64,000 nucleotides of DNA from Candidatus Legionella polyplacis (lineage in GTDB: Bacteria > Pseudomonadota > Gammaproteobacteria > Legionellales > Legionellaceae). Numbering within the stretch: position 1 is the stretch's first letter; each line of letters opens with the position of its first letter. The notes under the pieces are model-generated. The model worked only from the letters and a program-made list of their open reading frames with translations, was not told where the DNA came from and searched no databases. Position numbers and translations under genes: made by a program. Location of the stretch: NCBI RefSeq assembly GCF_037013735.1, contig NZ_CP135136.1, forward strand, positions 186,001 through 250,000. Direction: 5' to 3'. Below, piece by piece: positions 30,130 to 38,682 of the stretch.

Positions 30130-30594
30130 TTATCTTTGCTTAATTTTATTTTGTAATTGCATTATACCATAAATCAACGCTTCAGCAGTAGGAGGACATC
30201 CTGGTATATAAATATCAACAGGTATAACTCGATCACATCCTCGAACAACTGAATAAGAATAATGATAATATCCACCACCATTCGCACAAGATCCCATAGA
30301 GATAACCCATTTTGGATTGGGCATTTGATCATATACTCTTCTCAAAGCAGGTGCCATTTTATTACATAATGTTCCAGCAACAATCATAACATCAGATTGA
30401 CGTGGGCTAGGTCTAAATAAAACGCCAAAACGATCCAAATCATATCTAGACGAACCAGCATGCATCATTTCTATAGCACAACATGCCAAACCGAATGTCA
30501 TAGGCCATAATGAATTTCCCTGAGCCCAATTTACTAATTTTTCTATAGAAGTTAAGAAATATTTTTTTCCTTCAAAAATACTAATTTTACTAAT
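30130..30594 (-). CDS. nuoB: NADH-quinone oxidoreductase subunit B, probable AUU start
   Basis: NuoB holds cluster N2, the terminal electron donor to quinone. The ligands are visible: LACC near the N-terminal third, GSCANGG, and [10 protein letters not shown]. The first ATG (30501) would begin the protein at MTFGLACC and delete the conserved upstream helix. The frame stays open upstream, and [14 protein letters not shown], clearly NuoB, is encoded before that ATG. No ATG, GTG or TTG exists there. I therefore chose the ATT at 30594, which is preceded by GAGGT seven bases away and gives 154 residues, close to the family length. The start is inferred; the coding extension is directly visible. 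Confidence 0.9.
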   Translation of the reverse strand: MSKISIFEGKKYFLTSIEKLVNWAQGNSLWPMTFGLACCAIEMMHAGSSRYDLDRFGVLFRPSPRQSDVMIVAGTLCNKMAPALRRVYDQMPNPKWVISMGSCANGGGYYHYSYSVVRGCDRVIPVDIYIPGCPPTAEALIYGIMQLQNKIKQR

Positions 30595-30601
30595 ATAACT
30601 T

Positions 30602-30606
30602 ACCTC
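30602..30606 (-). promoter_or_regulatory. Ribosome binding site supporting an AUU start for nuoB
   Basis: On the minus strand GAGGT lies seven bases before the ATT at 30594. It matches the anti-Shine-Dalgarno sequence of 16S rRNA. Most genes in this window have weak or no such motif, which makes the match informative for the start choice. Confidence 0.6.
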
Positions 30607-30694
30607 ACTAATTCATATTTATGAAACATAATCTTATAAAAATTTATATAATTATTTAGTCCAAATAAACATTAAAAATTCTTAATAGTAACAT

Positions 30695-31045
30695 TCATTT
30701 CCAATCTAAGGCTCCAGATCTCCATTCATATATAAATCCAATTACTAACAAAACCAAAAACAATATCATTCCATATATTCCAATATAATTTAATTTACGA
30801 AAAACTACAACCCAAGGAAAAATAAAAACAGTTTCTATATCAAACAAAACAAACAATATAGAAACTAAATAAAATTTTATATCAAAAGGATCATGTGCAT
30901 GACTGTAAGTATCAAAACCACATTCATATGATAAACTCTTTTCTTTATTCTCAACAAAAGTATTAACTAACAAACCAAAACCTACTATTATCAAACTAAT
31001 GGAAAGTACAATAATAAAAAAAATTAAAATTAACAAATACACCAA
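30695..31045 (-). CDS. nuoA: NADH-quinone oxidoreductase subunit A
   Basis: NuoA is a small membrane subunit of complex I with three transmembrane helices. The 116-residue protein shows the conserved YECGFDTY loop near residue 40 and KFYLVSILFVLFDIETVFIFPW in two parts near residues 57-78. Length is normal. It is the first gene of the nuo run, 56 bp from the end of the tRNA-Leu gene and 100 bp from the proposed nuoB start. Confidence 0.95.
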   Translation of the reverse strand: MVYLLILIFFIIVLSISLIIVGFGLLVNTFVENKEKSLSYECGFDTYSHAHDPFDIKFYLVSILFVLFDIETVFIFPWVVVFRKLNYIGIYGMILFLVLLVIGFIYEWRSGALDWK

Positions 31046-31101
31046 TAATCACCTCACCAATTTAAAATATTAAATAAAATATAAAATATAAAATATTCTT
31101 A

Positions 31102-31191
31102 TACCGAAGATCGGATTCGAACCGATACAGCTATAAATAATTAGCTATCGCTCCCTCAAAGCGACGTGTCTACCAATTCCACCACTTCGGT
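31102..31191 (-). tRNA. tRNA-Leu (anticodon GAG)
   Basis: The cloverleaf has the acceptor stem ACCGAAG/CTTCGGT, an anticodon stem TCGCT/AGCGA with loop TTGAGGG giving anticodon GAG, and a long variable arm (AGCTAATTATTTATAGCT) that marks a class II tRNA. The discriminator is A, as required for leucine. No CCA is encoded. Its place between secG and nuoA is conserved in relatives. Confidence 0.95.
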
Positions 31192-31305
31192 ATTAACCTA
31201 ATAAAATTATTTTTTTTATTCTCCATATACAAATATATGTATAAAAAACATACTAATATTATCAAATTATTAGAACTAATTAATCATAAAAATATTTTAT
31301 TTTTA

Positions 31306-31647
31306 TCAATAAGATGTACGTTCCATTTTATATACAGAAGAAGGAACCAGTACATTCTCTCTAAATATATCTCCTATGTAATTTTTATTATGATTGACTG
31401 ATGTTAAATTTTTTAATTTAACTGAAAGACAGCATGATAAAGATACACTTGTAATAAAAAAAAATAAAGATAAAACAATTGTAAATTTGTATAAAAAACT
31501 GTTTAAACCCTTACTTCCAAATAATGTACTAGAAATTCCAGAATTAAAAGAAAGACTCATACTAGCTCCTTTACCATTTTGAAATAATACTAAAAAAACT
31601 AAAACAAAAGAAATGAAAATATGAATTATTAATATAAATTTATACAT
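31306..31647 (-). CDS. secG: Protein translocase subunit SecG
   Basis: SecG is a small accessory subunit of the SecYEG protein export channel. The 113-residue protein has two hydrophobic segments (about residues 3-22 and 50-72), separated by QNGKGASMSLSFNSGISSTLFGSKG, which in two parts matches the conserved SecG loop. The C-terminal tail is polar and variable, as usual. It overlaps the end of tpiA by 19 nt and precedes tRNA-Leu. Confidence 0.93.
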   Translation of the reverse strand: MYKFILIIHIFISFVLVFLVLFQNGKGASMSLSFNSGISSTLFGSKGLNSFLYKFTIVLSLFFFITSVSLSCCLSVKLKNLTSVNHNKNYIGDIFRENVLVPSSVYKMERTSY

Positions 31648-32423
31648 TTCACAATATCCAAAAAATTATACAAATTTAAAGAACTCCTTCCAATTAATAC
31701 TCCATTAATTTTTAATTTAGAAAATAAAAACTTAACATTATCCTTGTTAACACCACCACCATAAACTACATGAACATTTCTATCAAAACCTTTATTAATT
31801 TTAAATATAAAATTTTTTATAAAAGATATCGTATCTTGTAAATATACCATATCTAATATAACTTTTCTATTGTTTATGGCCCATATTGGTTCATACGCAA
31901 TAATACAATCTTTAAAAAAAATTTCTTCAGAAGAATCTATTAAATCACTATTTTTTGTTAAAATAGATAATAATTGATTTTCCAATACCAATTCTGTTTT
32001 TTTATTTTTTCTTTCTACATCTGATTCACCAATACACAAAATTGGAATCATCTTTTTACTTTGTAAAAAATGAAACTTTTTAGAAATTAAAGCATCATTT
32101 TCTTTAAAAATACTACGACGTTCAAAATGGCCAACCAAAACATATCTACAATCATAATCTTTTAACATAGATGCAGAAATCTCACCAGTAAAAGGTCCAT
32201 TATCCCTTGGATAAATATTCTGAGCTCCACAAAAAACATCTAACATATCCCCCTTTTTTTTTAAAATACTTACAACAAGAGGTATATAAATAAATGGTGG
32301 AATAACAATAAATTTTGTTAAATTCACTTTTTTTTTATAAAATAAAATTAATTGTTCAACTAACAATCTTATATCATATATATTACCATTCATTTTCCAA
32401 TTAATAATCACAATTTTTTTCAT
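31629..32423 (-). CDS. tpiA: Triose-phosphate isomerase
   Basis: This glycolytic enzyme interconverts dihydroxyacetone phosphate and glyceraldehyde 3-phosphate. The active-site residues are present: lysine in NWKMNG near residue 10, histidine in VLVGHFERR near residue 95, and glutamate in IAYEPIWAI near residue 165; YGGGV near 210 binds phosphate. I placed the start at the ATG of MKKIVIINWKMNG (264 residues). The frame is open further upstream to 32501, but the extra 26 residues are hydrophobic and unlike the family. It overlaps secG by 19 nt. Confidence 0.95.
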   Translation of the reverse strand: MKKIVIINWKMNGNIYDIRLLVEQLILFYKKKVNLTKFIVIPPFIYIPLVVSILKKKGDMLDVFCGAQNIYPRDNGPFTGEISASMLKDYDCRYVLVGHFERRSIFKENDALISKKFHFLQSKKMIPILCIGESDVERKNKKTELVLENQLLSILTKNSDLIDSSEEIFFKDCIIAYEPIWAINNRKVILDMVYLQDTISFIKNFIFKINKGFDRNVHVVYGGGVNKDNVKFLFSKLKINGVLIGRSSLNLYNFLDIVKCINLY

Positions 32424-32567
32424 ATAAAAAAAATAACACTCCATTATACTAAAAATTAGTTTGAGTACTAAAAAACATTTTATTAAAAATAAATAACACA
32501 ATACTATAAAAACTACTTCTATAAATTTTAGTATAAAATAATTTGTACATAAAGTTATATTTATATT

Positions 32568-32590
32568 AAATATAGTATGATACTATATTT
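32568..32590. promoter_or_regulatory. Perfect 23-bp palindrome between tpiA and smpB
   Basis: AAATATAGTAT and ATACTATATTT are exact inverted repeats of 11 bp around a single G. The element lies between two divergent genes, 145 bp before the tpiA start and 104 bp before the smpB start, so it is in promoter territory for both. It could be an operator or a chance A/T palindrome. No regulator is encoded nearby. Confidence 0.3.
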
Positions 32591-32693
32591 GCTTTATCAA
32601 AAAAAAATAATATTCATTAATTTTCTATACTTAAAATTAATATTATTAAAACATAACCTACAAATAATATGTTAAAAAACACAAAATCTTATA

Positions 32694-33185
32694 ATGCACA
32701 TATATAAAAAAAATATATCCTCTATCATTGCATCTAATAAAAAAGCATATTTTAACTATTATATAGAAAATATCTATGATGCTGGAATAATTTTAAAAGG
32801 ATGGGAAGTAAAAAGTATACGTATAAATTCCATTAACTTAACTAATTCTATAATTTTAGTAAAAAATGAAGAAATATTTTTATTAAACACACATATACAA
32901 CCAATTCAAAATGTAATAAAAAATTTTTATGTAGAAACAAAAAGAACACGAAAACTACTATTAAAATATAAAGAAATTAAAAAACTAATCGGAAGCATAA
33001 AACAAAAAGGATACACTTTAATCCCATTGGAATTTTATTGGAAAAACAATTTAATTAAAGTAAAAATATCTTTAGCAAAAGGTAAAAAAAAATACGATAA
33101 AAGACTTGATATAAAAAACAAAGAATGGAGCAGATATCAACAAAAAACTTTAAAAAATTACTTAAAACTTACTAATATCCATTAA
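32694..33185 (+). CDS. smpB: SsrA-binding protein SmpB
   Basis: SmpB binds tmRNA and delivers it to stalled ribosomes for trans-translation. The 163-residue protein has the conserved NKKAYFNYYIENIYDAGIIL region in parts near residues 16-35, LKGWEVKSIR near residue 35, FLLNTHIQP near 62, and a C-terminal basic tail starting with LAKGKKKYDKR near 129. Length is normal. The tmRNA gene is not in this window. No strong ribosome binding site precedes the ATG. Confidence 0.96.
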   Translation: MHIYKKNISSIIASNKKAYFNYYIENIYDAGIILKGWEVKSIRINSINLTNSIILVKNEEIFLLNTHIQPIQNVIKNFYVETKRTRKLLLKYKEIKKLIGSIKQKGYTLIPLEFYWKNNLIKVKISLAKGKKKYDKRLDIKNKEWSRYQQKTLKNYLKLTNIH

Positions 33186-33363
33186 ACTCTCATCAAAGTA
33201 AAATGGTTTTCCAATTGCCTATTCAAAATAACAATTTTTTATTTTTATAAATCTATACATATAAACGTATGTACTGTACTCTACTAAAAATCAAATTAAT
33301 TAAAATCAAATAAAGAACATTAAATCAAAATTTGAAATACCAAATTAAATCAAATCAAAAATA

Positions 33364-33522
33364 TTATTGTAATATGCAAGATTTTTCCTTTAACATGATA
33401 GGAATGTCATCTAATATTGGATAAGAAATTTTGTCGAAAGTACATATTAACCTATTTTTCTCAAAAATTAATCTTTTTTTACACAATGGGCAAGCTAAAG
33501 TTCTTAATAAAAAATTTTCCAT
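33364..33522 (-). CDS. Trm112/YcaR-like zinc-binding small protein
   Basis: A 52-residue frame from the ATG at 33522 encodes a small protein with CPLC near residues 11-14, a later cysteine in RLICTFD, and the conserved end ISYPILDDIPIML. This matches the UPF0434/Trm112-like family (YcaR in E. coli). In eukaryotes and archaea Trm112 is a methyltransferase partner; the bacterial role is less clear. The gene is 24 bp upstream of nothing on its own strand except tsaB's end, and it could be co-transcribed with tsaB. The fourth zinc ligand is not obvious. Confidence 0.8.
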   Translation of the reverse strand: MENFLLRTLACPLCKKRLIFEKNRLICTFDKISYPILDDIPIMLKEKSCILQ

Positions 33523-33545
33523 TGAATCTTATCCTAAGTATATGT

Positions 33546-34223
33546 TCATAATAACATTAAATCTTTTAAATAGATAGGAACAACATCGTTAATATGTACA
33601 TTATTAATTGATATTTTTCTACTTAATACAAAATTAATAATGGATTTCGCATTTGGATAAATAAAAAATTTATTCACAATTCGACTTTTTATCTTACCAG
33701 ACAAATAACTGATGATCTTATCATTAAAAACACCAACTAAAATTAATTCAGATTTATCTTCAGGTATAGAAATACTTGAAACTTTTGATATTCTCTCTTT
33801 TGTACTAATAAACTTATATTTAATATAATCCCAATAAACTCTATTCATTTTTGCATCCATTACAACTAACAAATTAAATTTAAAACAATTAATATTAATA
33901 TATTGCTGCATAGCATAAGCTTCTTGCGCAATAGAATTAAAACTACTAACTGAAAATAATGGGATATTCATGGTATATGCTAAACCTTTTACTATACTAC
34001 AAGCAACACGAATTCCAGTAAAACTTCCTGGTCCTGCACAATAAATTATTGCATCTAATTTACTAAAACATATACCAGAATCTATTAATAAATTATCAAT
34101 CATTTTTAAAACAAATCTAGAACGATTATTTAAATCTAAATCTTTCTTATAAAACATCCCATCTTTAGTTAATAAAGCCACAGAAGACATATCTGTAGAT
34201 AAATCAATAGCTAAAAAATTCAT
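33546..34223 (-). CDS. tsaB: tRNA threonylcarbamoyladenosine biosynthesis protein TsaB
   Basis: TsaB is the partner of TsaD in making the universal t6A modification at position 37 of ANN-decoding tRNAs. The 225-residue protein starts LAIDLSTDMSSVALL, the ASKHA-type phosphate loop, and carries GPGSFTGIRVACSIVKGLAY near residue 66, the most conserved segment of TsaB. It lacks the metal-binding HxxxH of TsaD, as expected for TsaB. It lies 17 bp downstream of fdxA on the same strand. Confidence 0.93.
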   Translation of the reverse strand: MNFLAIDLSTDMSSVALLTKDGMFYKKDLDLNNRSRFVLKMIDNLLIDSGICFSKLDAIIYCAGPGSFTGIRVACSIVKGLAYTMNIPLFSVSSFNSIAQEAYAMQQYININCFKFNLLVVMDAKMNRVYWDYIKYKFISTKERISKVSSISIPEDKSELILVGVFNDKIISYLSGKIKSRIVNKFFIYPNAKSIINFVLSRKISINNVHINDVVPIYLKDLMLL

Positions 34224-34240
34224 ATCTCAATCAAAATTTA

Positions 34241-34582
34241 TTATTCCCACTTTTTTTTTAAAAAATGTAATTTATTAGAAATTTTTTCCCAATAATCAGC
34301 ATCTTTACATGCTTTTTTTTTAGAAGTAATATTAGGCCATATTTTTGATAATTCCTTATTAATACTTAAAAAAATCTTTTGTTTATCTTCAAGTTCATCC
34401 TCATGTACTATAGCCTTAATTGGACATTCCGATTCACATAAAGCGCAATCAATACACTCATTTGGATTAATAACTAAAAAATTTGGCCCCTCATAAAAAC
34501 AATCAACTGGACAAACTTCAACACAATCAGTATATTTACATTTAATACAAGGTTCTGTTACTACAAATGTCATAAAATTCAC
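34241..34582 (-). CDS. fdxA: Ferredoxin, 7Fe FdxA type
   Basis: This is a small soluble electron carrier predicted to hold one 3Fe-4S and one 4Fe-4S cluster. The 113-residue protein starts [21 protein letters not shown], in two parts, and has [12 protein letters not shown] near residue 39. The extended spacing in the first motif ([14 protein letters not shown]) and the long C-terminal tail distinguish the FdxA family from 2[4Fe-4S] ferredoxins. Redox partners are not indicated by neighbours. Confidence 0.92.
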   Translation of the reverse strand: MNFMTFVVTEPCIKCKYTDCVEVCPVDCFYEGPNFLVINPNECIDCALCESECPIKAIVHEDELEDKQKIFLSINKELSKIWPNITSKKKACKDADYWEKISNKLHFLKKKWE

Positions 34583-34757
34583 CTAAAATAATTTAAAATA
34601 TCTTACATAAAAACAATTAATATACATTACTATGTATATAAAAACATACATACAACACTAAAAACTTAAATTATTTAAAATATAAAATTAATAATAAAAA
34701 ACCAAAAATTTTTCAATTTATCTAACATATAAAGATAATTAAAATACATAACACTAT

Positions 34758-35657
34758 TTAATAGTAGCCATCTACTGATATAAAATCATATATCTTTTTC
34801 TCCATTATTTTTACAGACTTCTTAGATAAGACAGTCATAGGTAAACGTAACTCGTTTTTTATAAGACCCATTTTACTTAATACCCATTTAACAGGTATAG
34901 GATTTGATTCAATCAATAATAATTTATATAAAGAAATTAATTTATTATGTATTTGTAAACACTTTTTAGCATTTAAATTCAAAGCAAAACAACACATTTC
35001 TGATATCAAATTAGGTACAATATTACTTGCTACAGAAATTACACCACTTGCTCCACCTAATATCCAATCAGCAGATACCAAATCATTTCCACTATAAAGA
35101 CAAACATCTTCATTTTTACATAAATATATAAGTCTTTTAAATCTTTTTTTACAATTAATAACTGTCTCTTTTATTCCAATGATATTCGGAATCTTTATTA
35201 ACTTTTCTATGGTTTTTATATGTAAATTATATGATGTCCTACTAGGAATATTATACAATATAATAGGAAAATTTTTAATTTTTTTTGAAATATATTTATA
35301 ATACTCATACAAACCCAATTGAGTTGGTCTTAAATAAGAAGGAGTTGAAACTAAAACAGCGTCTACTCCATAATCTATAAAACTTAATGTCAAATCAATA
35401 CAATGATTCAAGTTATCCAATCCAGTACAAGCAATAATAGGAATACGTTTTTTTACTTGATTAACTACAGTTCTTACTATTAAAATTTTTTCTTTATTCG
35501 ATAATGTACTATATTCTCCAGTAATACTTGGAGAAAGAATCACATTAGTACCCATGTAAATATGAAAATCTACTAATCTACACAAACTACTGACATCTAT
35601 TGCACCTGATTGAAAAAATGGAGTTACCAACGCCACGATATTGCCATAAAATCTCAT
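34758..35657 (-). CDS. dapA: 4-hydroxy-tetrahydrodipicolinate synthase
   Basis: DapA condenses pyruvate and aspartate semialdehyde in the first step of the lysine/meso-diaminopimelate branch. The 299-residue TIM-barrel protein has the Schiff-base lysine in IIGIKET near residue 162, the tyrosine in ILYNIPSRTSYN near residue 134, and the TGEYSTLS segment near residue 46. The product also feeds peptidoglycan cross-bridge synthesis, consistent with murF and mraY in this window. No other dap gene is nearby. Length is normal. Confidence 0.96.
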   Translation of the reverse strand: MRFYGNIVALVTPFFQSGAIDVSSLCRLVDFHIYMGTNVILSPSITGEYSTLSNKEKILIVRTVVNQVKKRIPIIACTGLDNLNHCIDLTLSFIDYGVDAVLVSTPSYLRPTQLGLYEYYKYISKKIKNFPIILYNIPSRTSYNLHIKTIEKLIKIPNIIGIKETVINCKKRFKRLIYLCKNEDVCLYSGNDLVSADWILGGASGVISVASNIVPNLISEMCCFALNLNAKKCLQIHNKLISLYKLLLIESNPIPVKWVLSKMGLIKNELRLPMTVLSKKSVKIMEKKIYDFISVDGYY

Positions 35658-35998
35658 AAATTCTATTATATAAAAAATTTTAAAAAATAAATCAACAATT
35701 TTAATTAAACATTATAATAAAAAACTATAATATATCTATTAAAATTTAATATTTAATTAAATATTATTTATTATACAAAATATATAATCACTTAAGCCAT
35801 TACATCCAATAATATTAAATTCACAATCAATGAAAAAAATATACAAAAAGACATCGTTTTCAAAATAAATAAAATAAAATTTAACTAAAAACTTGAAAAG
35901 AAAAATTAACTTTCATTAAACTTAAATCATATAAAAATATTTAAAATTAAATTTTCCAAAACATCATTTAAATATATTTAAAATCTAATTAATTCATA
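35658..35998. other. Divergent spacer of about 340 bp, dapA/fni
   Basis: The region between the divergent dapA and fni starts is nearly pure A/T. I see no open frame of useful length, no RNA gene and no convincing hairpin. It must contain the promoters of both genes, but no clear -35/-10 pair stands out from the background. Confidence 0.5.
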
Positions 35999-37033
35999 AT
36001 GAATAAAAATAATTATCTTCAATTTGAAAAACGAAAAAAAGAACACATAAAACTAGCTCTTATGAAATCCAATCAAACAACTAAACATAATATTTTAGAT
36101 AAAATTTTACTTACTCACAACGCATTACCAAACATTAATTTCAAAGAAATTAATATTAATAGCACCCAATTAGGGGAAAAAGTTATCAAACCTTTTTTAG
36201 TAAGCTCTATGACTGCTGGACACAAAAACTCCATTAACATAAATTACAATCTAATAAAAGCTTGCTCAATACATCAATGGTCAATGGGAGTAGGCTCTCA
36301 ACGAAGAGAACTAACTGATATACATGCTTCTTCGGAATGGATATTTCTACGAAAACGCTTTCCTAATGTAAATTTATTTAGTAATTTAGGAATAACTCAA
36401 CTTATTCATACTCCCTTTCAAAAAATTCAACAACTAATAGATACATTACAAGCTAAAGCCATCATCATACACTGTAATCCTTTGCAAGAAATTCTACAAC
36501 CAGAAGGAATTCCAAATTTTAAAGGATGCTTTAAAGCATTAGACAATTTAGTAAAAACACTATCTATTCCTGTAATTGTAAAAGAAACAGGATGTGGTTT
36601 TTCAAAAGAAACACTGAAACAACTAAAAAAAATTGGAATAGCAGCCGTAGACGTAAGCGGATTAGGAGGAACTCATTGGGGAAGAATTGAAGGAAAAAGA
36701 ACAAAAAACAAGATAAAAAAAAAAGCAGCTATAACATTTAGTAATTGGGGTATTACTACTATACAAAGTATAAAAAATGCAATTTCTTTAATTCCAAACT
36801 TTGAAATTTGGGGATCAGGTGGTGTACGAAACGGATTAGATGCAGCAAAACTATTTGCATTGGGAGCGAACATAGTAGGTTTTGCTCAGTTAATGTTAAA
36901 CGCAGCAATACATAATTCAAAAAAAGTATGTAATCTAATGAAATTAATCGAATATGAACTAAAAATAGCCATGTTTTGTACTGGAAGCCACACATTAAAA
37001 GAATTAAAAGGAAAATATTCTATTAACAAATAA
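35999..37033 (+). CDS. fni: Isopentenyl-diphosphate delta-isomerase, type 2 (FMN-dependent)
   Basis: This cytoplasmic flavoenzyme interconverts IPP and DMAPP. The 344-residue protein has the N-terminal RKKEHIKLAL segment near residue 12, the flavin-site segments VSSMTAGHKNS near residue 68 and MGVGSQRREL near residue 95, and AVDVSGLGGTHWGRIEG near residue 218. Type 2 enzymes often go with the mevalonate pathway, and the next gene is a GHMP kinase that fits this pathway. Undecaprenyl phosphate and quinone tails, needed by MraY and complex I, depend on it. Length is normal. Confidence 0.95.
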   Translation: MNKNNYLQFEKRKKEHIKLALMKSNQTTKHNILDKILLTHNALPNINFKEININSTQLGEKVIKPFLVSSMTAGHKNSININYNLIKACSIHQWSMGVGSQRRELTDIHASSEWIFLRKRFPNVNLFSNLGITQLIHTPFQKIQQLIDTLQAKAIIIHCNPLQEILQPEGIPNFKGCFKALDNLVKTLSIPVIVKETGCGFSKETLKQLKKIGIAAVDVSGLGGTHWGRIEGKRTKNKIKKKAAITFSNWGITTIQSIKNAISLIPNFEIWGSGGVRNGLDAAKLFALGANIVGFAQLMLNAAIHNSKKVCNLMKLIEYELKIAMFCTGSHTLKELKGKYSINK

Positions 37034-37446
37034 TAAAAAACTGTTACTAAAAACAGTAATAACTAAAAAAAAATATTTTTTTTAAAAAATCATATAAAAT
37101 ATATACTCACATATAATTATGTCTTTTTATAAATTAAAATCAAAACTAAAAAACTAAACATAAATTTTATAAAAACTTATACTAAAAATTATTTATTCTA
37201 TTTATAATAGAGTTTTTTTCTAAATAAAAATTTAAAATTACTTAACAAATAACATAATAAATACTTTATATTATAATAAATATAATTAATTATTCTAAAA
37301 TAGAATACTAATAAATAGTTAATTATACAAAAAAATTTTTTAAAAAATATAATTTATTTTGGTTTTATATTCACAAAATCAAAACACAATAAAATTTAAT
37401 AAATAAAACATTACTACTAATAACTAATTATAAAATAAAAAATTTT
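37034..37446. other. Spacer of about 410 bp, fni to GHMP kinase
   Basis: No open frame of useful length or RNA gene is visible. Just after the fni stop a weak 6-bp hairpin (ACTGTT/AACAGT, 37040-37057) is followed at a distance by A and T runs and could be a poor terminator. The remainder is A/T-rich. The large gap may mark a lost pathway gene between fni and the kinase, which is inference only. Confidence 0.4.
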
Positions 37447-38331
37447 ATGAACATTAATATTCCTGCTAAAACATTTTTATTAGGAGAATATTCTGCTTTA
37501 ATAGGTGGTTCAGCAATTATATTAACAACAACTCCATATTTTAGATTATCCTGGAACCCATATAAAAATTTTATTGATAAAAAAATTACATATCCTCCTG
37601 CAAAATACTTATGGAAAAACTCATTTCTTCATAATAGAGGAAAAATATCATGGGATGATCCTTATAAAAAAAATGGAGGACTAGGATCATCTAGTGCTCA
37701 ATTTCTTGGAATATATCTAATTAAATGTCACTTATCATCTACTTTACCATCTATAAAACACTTAACAGAAAGTTATTTTAAATATATAAAAATAACTAAC
37801 AAAAAAAAACAAACTTTACATACAAGTGGGTATGACCTAATAGCACAAACACAAAAACTTTGTGTATATTTTAATCAAAAAAATAAAATCTTACATAATT
37901 ACAATTGGCCATTTAAAGATCTATCATTCTTACTGTTACATAGTAACAAAAAAATAAAAACTCATTTACACTTAAAAAGTATTACTATATCAAAATCCTT
38001 CAATGTCTTGTCAAAAATTACAGAACTTGCAAAACTAGCATTTATAAAAAAAAATAGTCTTATGCTTATACAATCAATTAATGCATACCAAAAAAAACTT
38101 GAACAACTCAATTTAATAACAGATTATACTAAAAAATATATAAACTTTTTTAAAAAGAAATTTAATATTTTAGCATCTAAAGGATGTGGAGCATTAGGAG
38201 CAGATGTAATATTATTAATAATACCTAACTCAGAACTAAAAAAACAAATTAACTATTTTTTAACAAATAATTGGACTATATTAGCAACAAATAATAATCT
38301 AAATACAAAAAAACCATTAATTGACATATAA
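37447..38331 (+). CDS. GHMP-family kinase, probable mevalonate-pathway kinase
   Basis: The 294-residue protein is a GHMP kinase. It starts PAKTFLLGEYSALIGGSA, typical for the substrate side of mevalonate-type kinases, has the ATP loop GGLGSSSAQ near residue 78, and ends with the third motif GCGALGADVILLI near residue 242. A TSGYDLIAQ segment lies near residue 134. Its position after fni suggests it phosphorylates mevalonate or phosphomevalonate on the way to IPP. The sequence alone does not tell me which, so no symbol is given. It is slightly shorter than most mevalonate kinases. Confidence 0.82.
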   Translation: MNINIPAKTFLLGEYSALIGGSAIILTTTPYFRLSWNPYKNFIDKKITYPPAKYLWKNSFLHNRGKISWDDPYKKNGGLGSSSAQFLGIYLIKCHLSSTLPSIKHLTESYFKYIKITNKKKQTLHTSGYDLIAQTQKLCVYFNQKNKILHNYNWPFKDLSFLLLHSNKKIKTHLHLKSITISKSFNVLSKITELAKLAFIKKNSLMLIQSINAYQKKLEQLNLITDYTKKYINFFKKKFNILASKGCGALGADVILLIIPNSELKKQINYFLTNNWTILATNNNLNTKKPLIDI

Positions 38332-38397
38332 CTATATAAAAACACTTGAAATTTTATTGTAACTATAGTTATTATTAACTAATAATAGTATAAAAAA

Positions 38398-38470
38398 GGG
38401 CTGTTAGCTCAGTTGGTAGAGCAGGAGGCTTTTAACCTCTGTGTCATAGGTTCAATTCCTATACAGCCCA
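38398..38470 (+). tRNA. tRNA-Lys (anticodon TTT)
   Basis: A complete cloverleaf is seen with acceptor stem GGGCTGT/ACAGCCC, D arm GCTCAGTTGGTAGAGC, anticodon stem GAGG/CCTC with loop CTTTTAA giving TTT, and T arm TAGGTTCAATTCCTA. The discriminator is A. No CCA is encoded. It lies 67 bp after the GHMP kinase and 69 bp before tRNA-Arg. Confidence 0.97.
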
Positions 38471-38539
38471 ATAAAATAAAAACTTAAAAAAATTAATCTA
38501 TTTTTTATTTAATAAATATTAAATTTAAAGACAAAAAAT

Positions 38540-38614
38540 GCGCTCGTAACTCAGTATGGATAGAGTACTTGGCTTCGAACCAAGATGTCAGGGGTTCAAA
38601 TCCCTTCGAGCGTA
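38540..38614 (+). tRNA. tRNA-Arg (anticodon TCG)
   Basis: The cloverleaf has an acceptor stem GCGCTCG/CGAGCGT with a terminal G-T pair, D arm ACTC...GAGT, anticodon stem CTTGG/CCAAG with loop CTTCGAA giving TCG, and a T arm GGGGTTCAAATCCC. The discriminator is A and no CCA is encoded. TCG would read CGA and, with wobble, other CGN codons. Confidence 0.93.
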
Positions 38615-38682
38615 TAAAAAAAATATAAAAATACAAAAATTCAATAATAAATACTTATAACTTTAAATATTAAATTTTATAA

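Noticed and set aside
30130-30501. nuoB as a short 123-residue gene starting at the ATG at 30501
   Set aside because: Conserved NuoB sequence continues upstream in the same frame, so the short form would lack an essential part.
31629-32501. A 26-residue hydrophobic N-terminal extension of tpiA as a signal peptide
   Set aside because: Triose-phosphate isomerase is cytoplasmic, and the canonical start MKKIVIINWKMNG lies downstream; the extension is an open-frame artefact.
35658-35998. Possible small RNA in the dapA/fni spacer
   Set aside because: No G/C-rich stem or terminator-like structure is present. The sequence is featureless A/T.
37040-37057. Hairpin ACTGTT/AACAGT after fni as a terminator
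   Set aside because: Only 6 bp, and not directly followed by T residues. Mentioned only within the spacer description.
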